From NCBI GenBank assembly GCA_002839495.1, contig PGYD01000004.1, forward strand, positions 1 to 50,676: DNA of 50,676 bases, written 5' to 3'. The DNA comes from Planctomycetes bacterium HGW-Planctomycetes-1. Its GTDB lineage: Bacteria > Planctomycetota > Phycisphaerae > Sedimentisphaerales > UBA12454. Below are positions 1 through 7,736 of the stretch, piece by piece (the stretch's first letter is position 1; each line of letters begins with the position of its first letter). A model generated the notes under the pieces. It saw only the letters and a list, made by a program, of their open reading frames with translations, did not search any database and was not told the DNA's origin. A program made the translations under genes and the position numbers.

Positions 1-81
1 GTGAAACAGAAATCGGTTGATTGGCAATTTACATGTGAGAATGCGAGAGTAAAACTTAAACGGCTATATCCACAGTTTTAG
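1..81 (+). CDS. C-terminal end of a possible transposase (partial, cut by window edge)
   Basis: An open frame enters from the left edge and ends at TAG (79-81), giving 26 residues that finish with a KLKRLYPQF tail. A W-Q-F-T...A-R-x-K-L-K-R-L-Y-P ending is familiar to me from IS630-type DDE transposases, so this may be the end of an insertion sequence flanking the flagellar island. Only 26 residues are visible, no catalytic residue is in view, and no terminal repeat can be paired. The family call is therefore weak. Confidence 0.3.
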   Translation: MKQKSVDWQFTCENARVKLKRLYPQF

Positions 82-358
82 AGGTGACAGAGTACTACTA
101 TGGCAGCCAACAGGCTTTGCAGGATGTAATATTTCCAAAGCTTTTTAAATTTGCTCTTTATTGCTGCCCGCTTTTTCATACCAGACTTGTTTGGTCCACT
201 TACTTAATATACGCCTTGTAATAAGTACAAAAACAACGAAAAACAGATAAATGGAGAGGTATTATGCACATTTTTTCGCCAAGTTTACAAAATGTTTTGA
301 GATGTATTGATTTGAGTGTTGGCAAACGGCCCTGTGATATAAACTTTTTGGCCGGCTT
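82..358. other. Intergenic region left of flgM, no convincing gene
   Basis: No well-supported gene is seen between the possible transposase end and the 3' end of flgM. A 58-codon plus-strand frame begins at 264 with a GGAGAGG-like ribosome site, but it runs into the antisense of flgM and has no recognisable content, so it is not called. The far end of an insertion sequence could lie in the first 20-30 bases, but no matching inverted repeat is inside the window. Confidence 0.4.
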
Positions 359-628
359 TTATACGCCAAACTTCACAATCGATTCTGCGGCTGCACGAAT
401 GTTTTCGGGAGTGTCCAGCTTGCCGGACAATAGGAGCTGACGTGCCTGCTGTACTGCGTTGGCATCTTCTGTCGGGACCTGTTTCGCCTTTTCAACCAAA
501 GAATTACTGCTAATCTGCAGCGAAGCATCCGTCTGGTTATTGGCAGAGCCCTTAGACGTCTCAGATATTCTGGAGGACTGCTCTTTCAAGATATCAGAAG
601 CAGGATTATTTTCTATTTTTTCTATCAT
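359..628 (-). CDS. flgM: FlgM-like anti-sigma-28 factor
   Basis: This 89-residue protein is probably the anti-sigma factor that holds FliA inactive until the hook is finished and FlgM is exported. The N-terminal half is polar and low in complexity, as in FlgM, which is largely unfolded. The C-terminal part (about residues 47-89) has the FlgM pattern of a helix, a short S-G-K-L-D-T turn and a second helix ending I-R-A-A-A-E-S-I-V. The match is by pattern and length, helped by a fliA gene in the same strand run. The ATG at 628 follows an AAAGGCG-type ribosome site. A sigma-28-like promoter lies just upstream (662-688), which would give negative feedback. Confidence 0.7.
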   Translation of the reverse strand: MIEKIENNPASDILKEQSSRISETSKGSANNQTDASLQISSNSLVEKAKQVPTEDANAVQQARQLLLSGKLDTPENIRAAAESIVKFGV

Positions 629-661
629 TTTTTCAGCGCCTTTTCGCCTTGACTATTATCC

Positions 662-688
662 TTTTCGCAGGTTTTTGTCAAAACTTTA
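662..688 (-). promoter_or_regulatory. Sigma-28-like promoter of flgM
   Basis: On the minus strand the sequence reads TAAAGTTT-N11-TGCGAAAA. The -35 octamer is a perfect match to the enterobacterial FliA consensus (TAAAGTTT), the 11-base spacer is exact, and the -10 keeps 5 of 8 positions of GCCGATAA. The predicted start is near 655, giving a leader of about 27 bases before flgM. The same relaxed -10 (NNCGAWAA) occurs upstream of fliD and fliC. Confidence 0.6.
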
Positions 689-765
689 CGACTTTTTTAA
701 ATATTTTTCATTTTTTTTTAAAGTTATCACTCACTTATACCGACAAAACGGCGTTTTTTTAATCC

Positions 766-1395
766 TTATTTTCCCACCTTTAAAGTCTCCGCTGTTTCAT
801 AAGCCGCGAATCTAATAAATTTTATCGAACTAACCGTCCCTAATCCGACCTCCAGACTATCTGAGCCCGGTAAAATACGATGGTTATAATACTTTTTTAC
901 CCTATCCTGCGTGTTTTTATCGGCGGCGTCCCAAATTTGCTCCAGAGCCCATAATAACTGTCCATCAGCAAGGTCTATAAGCTCCAATCGAAGGCCGATA
1001 ACCATATGCGGAAAAGGCTGATACCGTGTAACAACGCCTCTTAATACCGCATTGCACCTGAATGTCTTTTGTACCGCGGACAACTGCTCGAATGTGTACG
1101 AAGCATAGGCATCTAACTGCAAATTTCTCCAGGCAGGGTCGTTTTGACGGATAAGGGTCAGTCCGAAAATCTGCTTTTTCTGCACAGACTCGTAAAGCGC
1201 ATCGGTTATGTCGATGGAGATGTGGGGATAAGCCGAATCATTCGCCAATTCGACCAAAATAACTCTGCCGACAGAATCGAGAGCTTTGTCGGAATTTAGA
1301 AAATAATAATTTCCGGCCGATTTATAAGAGGAACCGACTCCGCAGCCCGACACAAACAGCAGCAATATCAAAAATACTGTTCTCAAATTCTTCAT
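766..1395 (-). CDS. Outer-membrane-type lipoprotein, possibly FlgO/CsgG-like fold
   Basis: The 209-residue product starts with a lipoprotein signal (hydrophobic stretch then V-S-G-C at about residues 15-18). The mature part contains V-I-L-V-E-L-A-N, a helix with T-D-A-L-Y-E-S-V-Q-K-K, a strand C-N-A-V-L-R-G-V-V-T, and a final R-L-E-L-I-D-L-A-D-G-Q-L-L-W-A. This strand-helix pattern resembles the nucleotide-free TolB/CsgG/FlgO type of periplasmic domain found in lipoproteins. The family call is inference. It sits downstream of fliA and next to another lipoprotein gene, so an accessory role in the flagellar basal body at the outer membrane is possible (FlgO and FlgP do this in Vibrio), but it is unproven. 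Confidence 0.55.
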   Translation of the reverse strand: MKNLRTVFLILLLFVSGCGVGSSYKSAGNYYFLNSDKALDSVGRVILVELANDSAYPHISIDITDALYESVQKKQIFGLTLIRQNDPAWRNLQLDAYASYTFEQLSAVQKTFRCNAVLRGVVTRYQPFPHMVIGLRLELIDLADGQLLWALEQIWDAADKNTQDRVKKYYNHRILPGSDSLEVGLGTVSSIKFIRFAAYETAETLKVGK

Positions 1396-1417
1396 TTAAG
1401 CCACCTGATACATTTAT

Positions 1418-1966
1418 TTATTCGGATTCCGGCACACTATTTACGTCCAGCGACTGTTCCGACGAGAGTTTAATCTCTCCGCCAAGGACTTCGAGTATCT
1501 TGAGCAGAGTTTGCAATTGCGCCTTGTCGGCCTGGCGAATCTCGTCGCGAAAGCCGAGTATATCGGTTTTCCAGTTGTTCAGCTCGATTCGCATCTGGAT
1601 TAAGAGGTCGTTTGACTCATCGAGTTCTTTCGTCGCCTGCTGCAATTTCGGTTCAAGAACCGCTATATGGTCCTTAAGCCGGGCATTTTCGAGGACGAGT
1701 TCCTGATTTTTTTTCTGCAATTGGGTCATTCTCTCAGAAAGCTCCGCGTACTCCTGCGCCAGCTTTATTGCGGCATCAACGGCGGTTTGGCTGCCCGAGT
1801 CGGCGCCCTGAAATCTTTTCGAGACGGCGGTGTCCTGCTGACTGTCTGAATCGGATTTAAGGTCGGTTTTTGCGGATTTCTGCTGAGCCTGACAGCCTGC
1901 CAATACAAATAAAAACGCTGCCGTGAATAAAATCAGAAAAGAACTGATTTTTTTACTGGTTTCCAT
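1418..1966 (-). CDS. Coiled-coil lipoprotein of unknown function
   Basis: The 182-residue product has a lipoprotein signal with L-A-G-C at about residues 22-25, a polar linker rich in S, D, Q and K, and then a long heptad-like coiled coil (about residues 65-150) typical of proteins that span or line the periplasm. The C-terminus is acidic. It lies 22 bases upstream of the neighbouring lipoprotein gene on the same strand, so the two are probably co-transcribed. I do not recognise the family. Its place between fliA and flgM suggests a flagellar accessory role, but nothing in the protein proves that. Confidence 0.6.
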   Translation of the reverse strand: METSKKISSFLILFTAAFLFVLAGCQAQQKSAKTDLKSDSDSQQDTAVSKRFQGADSGSQTAVDAAIKLAQEYAELSERMTQLQKKNQELVLENARLKDHIAVLEPKLQQATKELDESNDLLIQMRIELNNWKTDILGFRDEIRQADKAQLQTLLKILEVLGGEIKLSSEQSLDVNSVPESE

Positions 1967-2002
1967 TGCTATTTCTCCATTATTCTACCCCTGCATTGCA
2001 AA

Positions 2003-2221
2003 TTAGGGGTTCATATATTCACATTTTATAAGAGTTTTTGCGCCGCAGCCGCATATCACTTCGATTAAAGCATATTCCGGCTGATTTTCCACGATATTTG
2101 CCTGGGCCGGCAACGAATTTGCACTTCTTTCCCTTGCCGCGGCCGGGCCTGCATCGAGCCGACAGCTTCCTTCCAGTTTGACTTCATTACCCCGCAGAAT
2201 TCGTCCTGCTGTTTTTTCCAT
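2003..2221 (-). CDS. Small protein with C-terminal cysteine cluster, unknown
   Basis: This 72-residue frame starts at ATG 2221, 39 bases after the preceding small gene. The first two-thirds are polar. The end carries I-C-G-C-G-A-K-T-L-I-K-C, three cysteines spaced as in a small metal-binding or redox knuckle. No family is recognised. The tight same-strand position behind fliA supports it being a real gene, but its composition gives little else to go on. Confidence 0.45.
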   Translation of the reverse strand: MEKTAGRILRGNEVKLEGSCRLDAGPAAARERSANSLPAQANIVENQPEYALIEVICGCGAKTLIKCEYMNP

Positions 2222-2260
2222 TTTTCGGCTCTTTCTGTTTATTATAATAACGTATTCGAG

Positions 2261-2482
2261 TTATGCACAATAATCAATAGAATGCTTATCTGTGTCATTT
2301 CCTGCAGCACTGCCGCTGATTTTTTCATTGTCCGGCTCGTTTGTATCATCCTGTTGGTGATTTTGCTGTTTATTCATATTTTGCCGTTTCTTTCTTTCTT
2401 CGCGTTCTTTTGCCGGAGTCAAGCCGATGATGCTCTGATTGTTATCAACCGGTTTTATCAGATTGTAACTGTCATCCGCCAT
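2261..2482 (-). CDS. Small hydrophilic protein coupled to fliA, unknown
   Basis: This 73-residue, highly charged and Q/N-rich product begins inside the last codons of fliA, with an 11-base overlap in which ATGGCGGATGA contains the fliA stop. That arrangement suggests translational coupling. The N-terminal piece N-L-I-K-P-V-D-N-N followed by K-E-R-E-E-R-K-K-R-Q recalls short basic proteins often seen beside flagellar genes. No function can be assigned. The rest is probably disordered. Confidence 0.5.
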   Translation of the reverse strand: MADDSYNLIKPVDNNQSIIGLTPAKEREERKKRQNMNKQQNHQQDDTNEPDNEKISGSAAGNDTDKHSIDYCA

Positions 2483-3275
2483 CTTTCCACTGCCTTAATT
2501 TTATAGATAGATTAAATAAAGCTCTCGCGTGCAGTTGGCTGACACGCGGTTCGGTAATATCGAGAACTTCAGCTATCTGCTTCATTGTCAACTCCCTTTG
2601 ATAATAAAGAATAATAATCTGACGCTGTCTTTCGTTCAATTGCCGGATAGCTTCGGTTAATTTGTCTATAAGTTCGGTTTGTTCGAGCTGCTTGTCGGGC
2701 GAGAGCGTATCGGCTGCCGCCAGAGAAGCCCCTAAAGACGAGTAGTTCTCCGACGAGCTGTCAATCGAAACAAAGTGCTTGGTTCGGGCGTTTTCATACA
2801 TTTGATAAAGTTTATCGATGGTTATCTGCAATTTTTCGGCCAGTTCTTCGTCGGTAGGCGCCTTGCCTGTCTGATTCGTGATTTCCAGACTTATCTGAGT
2901 GGCCTGGCGAATCTGCTTTTCCACATTAGGAGGCAGCAAGGAGAAGTTTCGCAGCTCATCGAGAACAGCTCCCCTGATTCTTATATAAGCATAGGTTTTG
3001 AACTCGGCCTGAAGCGAGGGATTGTAATCGCGGGCGGCTTTAATCAGGCCGACGGCACCGGCAGAGACTAAATCATCGTAAGAAAGCGGAGGTTTTATAT
3101 AAGTTACAGCCCGCTGTACTATTTTATGCACCATAGGAATAAACTGCGTTATAAGCTCGTCGCTGACAGTCTCTTCCTTCTGGCTGTTATAGGCATTTTT
3201 GGCGCGGGTTTGTAAATGCCCGCTGTTGTCTTCGGCAATCTGCTGAGGGACAGCTTTTTTAGTTTCCACTGCCAT
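2472..3275 (-). CDS. fliA: Flagellar RNA polymerase sigma-28 factor FliA
   Basis: The 267-residue protein is a group 3 sigma factor for late flagellar genes. Region 2 (about residues 65-110) has D-D-L-V-S-A-G-A-V-G-L-I-K-A and F-K-T-Y-A-Y-I-R-I-R-G-A-V-L-D-E-L-R, the classic FliA/WhiG signature. Region 3 follows, and region 4 is a helix-turn-helix at 228-256 (M-K-Q-I-A-E-V-L-D-I-T-E-P-R-V-S-Q-L). It overlaps the 81-residue membrane protein gene by 17 bases and the next gene by 11, so all three are probably one transcript with flhA. Likely targets in this window are the sigma-28-like promoters before flgM, fliD and fliC. Confidence 0.95.
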   Translation of the reverse strand: MAVETKKAVPQQIAEDNSGHLQTRAKNAYNSQKEETVSDELITQFIPMVHKIVQRAVTYIKPPLSYDDLVSAGAVGLIKAARDYNPSLQAEFKTYAYIRIRGAVLDELRNFSLLPPNVEKQIRQATQISLEITNQTGKAPTDEELAEKLQITIDKLYQMYENARTKHFVSIDSSSENYSSLGASLAAADTLSPDKQLEQTELIDKLTEAIRQLNERQRQIIILYYQRELTMKQIAEVLDITEPRVSQLHARALFNLSIKLRQWKDGG

Positions 3276-3504
3276 CAGCAGATTCCTTTTGCTTATTTAT
3301 TTGGCTGTTCACCATTGCGCTTATCAAAATCGCATTAATTATCTTTACGACCAGCAATGTTACGATATACATAATGACTGCCGCCGCCATCGCCCTCTTA
3401 CAGCAGGTAATTGATGAAATACCGCGGATGCTGCTGACGACCGCAACGCCGAAGAAACACATCACAGCAACGCTTATCGAAATTGTTCTGTCATTTAACG
3501 GCAT
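3259..3504 (-). CDS. Small two-helix membrane protein between flhA and fliA
   Basis: The 81-residue product has two hydrophobic segments (about residues 9-30 and 38-62) with C-C-K-R between them, and a polar tail. In many bacteria flhF and flhG stand between flhA and fliA. Here there is only this short gene, which overlaps the start of fliA by 17 bases. I do not recognise the family. Co-translation with fliA suggests a linked role in the membrane, but there is no direct evidence. Confidence 0.55.
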   Translation of the reverse strand: MPLNDRTISISVAVMCFFGVAVVSSIRGISSITCCKRAMAAAVIMYIVTLLVVKIINAILISAMVNSQINKQKESADGSGN

Positions 3505-3546
3505 AATAAGTTAATCCTTTTCGCGTTGTTATATTTGTCTTTCATA

Positions 3547-5679
3547 TTACACCGACGCTCCGACAAGTTCCTGCTTCTGCAAATTCATCCGGGAATCCTG
3601 CTGCAGGGATATAGTCTGTACGGGTTCTACTTCGGTTCCGAGTACGATTTCGTTATAAGCTATCACCGGCAATGCCGAAATTGTCCGTGCGAGTATCGCC
3701 GCCAGCGGCAATCGCAGTCTCGAATCGCAAAGCAAAACCGTTTTTTCAATGCCTTTGTCCATCGCCGCTTTCCATGCCTTTGCTATATTAGTGCTTATGG
3801 CCATTGTTACTTCGGTCGGCATAGCAAGATTCAGCGATTCGGCATCCTGGCGTAAATTCGAAGCCATCTGATGTTCCAGCGCCGGTTCAAACGTTATGGC
3901 CGAAATTTTACCGTTTTTGTCTTTATACTGGTCGGTAATAGTCCTGGCCAGGCGTTTGCGAACCACTTCGGTCAAAATATCGGTATTTTTAGTTTTCGAG
4001 GCGTATTCTCCGAGCGCCTCAAGAATAGCTGACAATTCACGAATCGGCACTCCGCTAGACAAAAGGTTTTTCAATACCCGCTGGAGCGTTCCGACAGGCA
4101 CAAGCTCTCCGACAACCTCGCCGACGAGTGACGGCTGAGTTTTGCGAAGCCTGTCAACGAGCTGCTGCACATCTTCACGAGTCAATAATTCGTCGGCGTG
4201 TTTTTTCAGCGTTTCAGATAAATGAGTAATAAAGACCGATTCGGGGTCGATAACGGTATATTCGCTGAGTTCCGCTTTTTCCTTGTCGTCTTGCGATATC
4301 CACAAAGCAGGCAGGCCGTAAACAGGTTCGGTGGTTTCTATGCCGGTTATTTTGGTCTGAACGGCGCCGGACTCCATAGCGAGAAACATATTCGGCTCCA
4401 ACTGCCCCTCTGCTACTGTATGGTCGAAAAGTCTGATTTCATAAGCGTTAGATTCGATGTTGATATTGTCTCTTAGACGAACCAGCGGGATAACAATGCC
4501 GAGCTGCTGGGCAAATCTTCTGCGCAAAGCGCCAATACGGTCGAAAATAGTGCTGTCTTTACGGGGGTCAACCAGTCCGATTAGTCTTACGCCGACCTGT
4601 ACGGAAATTCTGTCCATATCGAGCATTTCTTCGACCGGCTGTTTCTGAGGCTTGGTTTTTTGCGACAGTGTTTCACTTTTCTTTTCTTCGGCCTTTTCAG
4701 ATTTGGCCACTATCCTGCCCGTAACGGCAGCGCCTGCGGCCAAGATTAAAAACGGTATCGCAGGCAATCCCGGCACAATCGCCATCGCGGCGATTATAAA
4801 AGACGCCATCGTAAGCGGTTGAGATGTCCTTAAAAACTGCTTGGACAAATCCTGGCCGACGCTGCGGCTCGAGGAAATTTTCGTTACCAAAAAGCCGGCG
4901 CTGATGGAAATTATCATAGAGGGTATCTGGCTTACAAGACCGTCGCCCACTGAAAGAATAGAATATGTTTTTACTGCCGTACCGATTGTCATACCGCGTG
5001 AATAACCTATGGCGATTCCGCCGATGATATTAATGGCGGTAATTATAATGCCGGCGATGGCGTCGCCGCGAATGAATTTACTTGCACCGTCCATCGCCCC
5101 GTAAAATTCGCTTTCCTTGACAATCTTCGCCCTTCGCTCATTGGCCTGCGCCTCGGTAATAGCGCCGGCGTTAAGGTCAGCATCAATCGCCATTTGTTTG
5201 CCGGGCATAGCATCGAGTGTGAAACGCGCAGAAACTTCGCTTATTCGCTCGGCGCCTTTTGTAACCACTATAAATTGTATTATAAAAAGTATCAGGAAAA
5301 TTACCAAACCGACAACAAAACTGCCGCCGGCGACGAACTCGCCAAAAGTTTGGATAATTTTGCCGGCATTCGCCTGCAGCAAAATTAATCTCGTCGAAGC
5401 GACGTTAAGCGAAAGACGGAATAAAGTTACGAACAGAAGCATTGAAGGAAACGCCGATAAATCGAGGGCTTCTCTCGAAAACATCGTGATAATTAAAATG
5501 GCGATAGACAGCGATATACTGCACGCAAGAAGCATATCCATTATCGGCGTAGGCATATGGATTAACAGGGTGGCAAGGATGGTTACCAGACCTACGGCCA
5601 GAATAATATTGCTGTGCGAATATGCCGGCGTGTCGAGATGGCCGACCTTTAATGCACTTGTTTTACCGGAAGCTGCCAT
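3547..5679 (-). CDS. flhA: Flagellar export gate protein FlhA
   Basis: The 710-residue protein is the large gate component of the flagellar type III export apparatus. It uses proton flow to drive export and docks chaperone-substrate complexes on its cytoplasmic ring. Roughly the first 335 residues form about eight membrane helices and contain the FHIPEP family signature at about residues 140-172 (T-K-G-A-E-R-I-S-E-V-S-A-R-F-T-L-D-A-M-P-G-K). A linker is followed by the cytoplasmic domain from about 350 to the end. Length and start (ATG 5679) are normal. The gene sits 32 bases behind fliN on the same strand. Confidence 0.97.
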   Translation of the reverse strand: MAASGKTSALKVGHLDTPAYSHSNIILAVGLVTILATLLIHMPTPIMDMLLACSISLSIAILIITMFSREALDLSAFPSMLLFVTLFRLSLNVASTRLILLQANAGKIIQTFGEFVAGGSFVVGLVIFLILFIIQFIVVTKGAERISEVSARFTLDAMPGKQMAIDADLNAGAITEAQANERRAKIVKESEFYGAMDGASKFIRGDAIAGIIITAINIIGGIAIGYSRGMTIGTAVKTYSILSVGDGLVSQIPSMIISISAGFLVTKISSSRSVGQDLSKQFLRTSQPLTMASFIIAAMAIVPGLPAIPFLILAAGAAVTGRIVAKSEKAEEKKSETLSQKTKPQKQPVEEMLDMDRISVQVGVRLIGLVDPRKDSTIFDRIGALRRRFAQQLGIVIPLVRLRDNINIESNAYEIRLFDHTVAEGQLEPNMFLAMESGAVQTKITGIETTEPVYGLPALWISQDDKEKAELSEYTVIDPESVFITHLSETLKKHADELLTREDVQQLVDRLRKTQPSLVGEVVGELVPVGTLQRVLKNLLSSGVPIRELSAILEALGEYASKTKNTDILTEVVRKRLARTITDQYKDKNGKISAITFEPALEHQMASNLRQDAESLNLAMPTEVTMAISTNIAKAWKAAMDKGIEKTVLLCDSRLRLPLAAILARTISALPVIAYNEIVLGTEVEPVQTISLQQDSRMNLQKQELVGASV

Positions 5680-5711
5680 TACAATTTATTCTCTAAAGCG
5701 GATTTCACTGA

Positions 5712-6113
5712 TTATTTCTTTCCGGCTGCCGCAGGCGGAGCCGCACCGGCGCCGAGAACTTCCTTTACTCGGACGGCAAATTTATCTTCCACTACAACTA
5801 TATTTCCGGTGGCAAATTTCGTATCCTTAAGATATAAATCTACCGGCGCATCAATCGATTTTTCGAGCTTCAATACCGAACCGGGGCCGAGCTGCAGGAA
5901 CTTCTGAATGGGTATTTCAACTTCTCCGACAACGGCCATAACAGGAACTTTCATATCCAGTAAAATATCAATGCTCGTTCCGGCGCCGGCGGCTTTGCCC
6001 TGCTGCGCCTGCGGAAATTCTACGGATTGCGCCTGCGTTTTAGCATCTTCCTGTACAGGCTGAGCCTGCTGCTGGTCGGTCTTTTCTTCTACTGCTTGTG
6101 CTGTTTCTGCCAT
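5712..6113 (-). CDS. fliN: Flagellar motor switch protein FliN
   Basis: The 133-residue protein forms the lower C-ring with FliM. A glutamine- and alanine-rich N-terminal arm (about residues 1-50) precedes the SpoA/FliN domain (about 50-125), with D-I-L-L-D-M-K-V-P-V and V-G-E-V-E-I-P-I near its start and N-I-V-V-V-E-D-K-F-A-V-R-V near its end. A short A-P-P-A-A-A-G-K-K tail closes the protein. It lies directly downstream of fliM (37-base gap). The Q/A-rich arm is longer than in minimal FliN, which is common. Confidence 0.95.
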   Translation of the reverse strand: MAETAQAVEEKTDQQQAQPVQEDAKTQAQSVEFPQAQQGKAAGAGTSIDILLDMKVPVMAVVGEVEIPIQKFLQLGPGSVLKLEKSIDAPVDLYLKDTKFATGNIVVVEDKFAVRVKEVLGAGAAPPAAAGKK

Positions 6114-6150
6114 TTTTTCACTTCCTTTTAACCGTCAATTAAATCAGACT

Positions 6151-7110
6151 TTATTTAGTATTGCATAGTTCTGTAATCATCACGGCTTGTTTATTATCGA
6201 ATTTCGCAAGCCGACCGCGAAGTGCGGACTTGCCGTTAACAAACAGTTCAACCGGTTCATTTATTTTTTTGTCGAGCAATAATATGTCGTCGGCCTGCAG
6301 ACTCATTACCTCCTCGAAATTAAACAACGCCCCGCCCAGCCGGACCATAACAGAAACCGGTACGTGTTGGAGATGGCTCATCATTGCCTTCGCGATGTTT
6401 TGAGCCGGGATATTTTCGCCGGACTGTCCTTTTTGTCCTGCGATTGCCTGCAGCCTGTCGCAGAGTATAAGGAAATATGCCTCGGAAGGCTTCTCCGAAT
6501 CGGCTTTTTTGACGCTGAAAGAGATTTTACAAATTTCATCAGCCGGTTCGATTTCAATGGGCATCTGTCCTTTAACAATCTCGCCGGACGGACGTAAATC
6601 ATCTTTATCGAAGGAACCGGAAACGGCCTCAATAATACCGGATGCTATATCAAACAGCAGAGACTGTTCGAGCGACGACAAATCTCTGTCGGCATTTTCA
6701 GCGGATTTGCTGTCGCCGAGCAATTGTGCAGCCCACAGAACTGCCGTCTGGCTCGGCATACCAATCAGACCGAACTGGTGTTTTTCAGTACCGAAATCCA
6801 GATAATACTCGTTCTTTTTATCTTCGGAAGCTGTAAATTCGCAGGCAAAATGCTGTGTATTAGAAATAATTTCCGCCTTGAACTTGCTATTGTAAAGCTG
6901 AGTGAATTTTTTGGCGATATTTTGTGCCGCTTTTCCCGCAAAATCATTGACTTTTTTCAACTGCTCCTGCGAAAAGTAATGAGACTGCCGCCAATTGTAT
7001 TCGACCGCTTCTACATTCCGGTCTGCCTCTTCCTGAGGCTTAGCACCGATAGAGGCGAGAAGCTGCTGTATTCTTTCACTGCTTAAACTGTTATTTTCCA
7101 TATCGCTCAT
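6151..7110 (-). CDS. fliM: Flagellar motor switch protein FliM
   Basis: The 319-residue protein belongs to the C-ring, where phosphorylated CheY binds its N-terminus in chemotactic species. The N-terminal helix L-S-S-E-R-I-Q-Q-L-L (about residues 9-18) corresponds to the usual L-S-Q-x-E-I-D-x-L-L CheY-binding segment, though it lacks the central acidic pair. The middle CheC-like domain is about 35-225, and the SpoA domain fills the C-terminal 85 residues (V-S-V-M-V-R-L-G). Its ATG overlaps the fliL stop in ATGA, so translation is probably coupled. Confidence 0.92.
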   Translation of the reverse strand: MSDMENNSLSSERIQQLLASIGAKPQEEADRNVEAVEYNWRQSHYFSQEQLKKVNDFAGKAAQNIAKKFTQLYNSKFKAEIISNTQHFACEFTASEDKKNEYYLDFGTEKHQFGLIGMPSQTAVLWAAQLLGDSKSAENADRDLSSLEQSLLFDIASGIIEAVSGSFDKDDLRPSGEIVKGQMPIEIEPADEICKISFSVKKADSEKPSEAYFLILCDRLQAIAGQKGQSGENIPAQNIAKAMMSHLQHVPVSVMVRLGGALFNFEEVMSLQADDILLLDKKINEPVELFVNGKSALRGRLAKFDNKQAVMITELCNTK

Positions 7111-7709
7111 TGTATGTTAAATTCCCTGATAAGAATTCTCTTGATTTGCGGCTTGGCACCGGGAAAAAGAATCTCATTAAAAGCATCGCATATTTGCGAC
7201 AGAATGCGCTGTATATCTTTATCGTTCTGCATTTGGCCAAGCGTCAGACTCTTAAAATAAAGATTAAGCCAGTTTATCAAAAGGGGTTTTTGGGCTAAAA
7301 TAATCTCCGAAGCTTTCATCCCTGTTAATTCGGAACTTATCTCCAAAGTCAAGCCTACCCTTACATAGCGGGTCGCACCCGGCTCATCAGGATTTACCAC
7401 AACGGACTCCAAATCGTTATAATACCATGTATTAGTATTGGATTTTTGTGTATCGTCGCCTACAGTCTTTTTTTCTGTTCTTGCGTCTTGCTGCGCCTCT
7501 TCCTGCATAGATTCCTCCGCTTGAGCCTGAGCCGGGCCGGCAAACAACCGGCCGAGCATAAAGCCTGAACCTGCAAAAAGAACCACAACAACTGCCATTA
7601 TCGCCCACGTCAGGATGCTGATTTTAGATCCTGCCTGCTGCGGCTTTCCTTCTTTTTCGGTTTTTACCGCTTCTTTTGTATCTTTTGGTTTTTTATCTGT
7701 ATCTGCCAT
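7107..7709 (-). CDS. fliL: Flagellar basal-body-associated protein FliL
   Basis: The 200-residue protein has a lysine-rich cytoplasmic start, one membrane helix at about residues 33-52 and a periplasmic domain (about 95-200) with R-Y-V-R-V-G-L-T-L-E-I, typical of FliL. FliL forms rings around stator units and raises motor output. A glutamate- and glutamine-rich stretch (residues 62-85) links helix and domain. It starts 27 bases downstream of the sigma-54 activator gene and overlaps fliM by 4 bases. Confidence 0.92.
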   Translation of the reverse strand: MADTDKKPKDTKEAVKTEKEGKPQQAGSKISILTWAIMAVVVVLFAGSGFMLGRLFAGPAQAQAEESMQEEAQQDARTEKKTVGDDTQKSNTNTWYYNDLESVVVNPDEPGATRYVRVGLTLEISSELTGMKASEIILAQKPLLINWLNLYFKSLTLGQMQNDKDIQRILSQICDAFNEILFPGAKPQIKRILIREFNIQ

Positions 7710-7736
7710 TTTTCTGCCTCAACTTTTAAAAAGAGG

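Noticed and set aside
264-440. 58-codon plus-strand frame with a good ribosome site
   Set aside because: It runs into the antisense of flgM and has no recognisable sequence; the ribosome site alone is not enough.
745-760. AAAACGGCGTTTTTTT as another activator site or a terminator
   Set aside because: It resembles the AT-flanked motif, but there is no sigma-54 promoter nearby, and the stem has no loop suited to a terminator.
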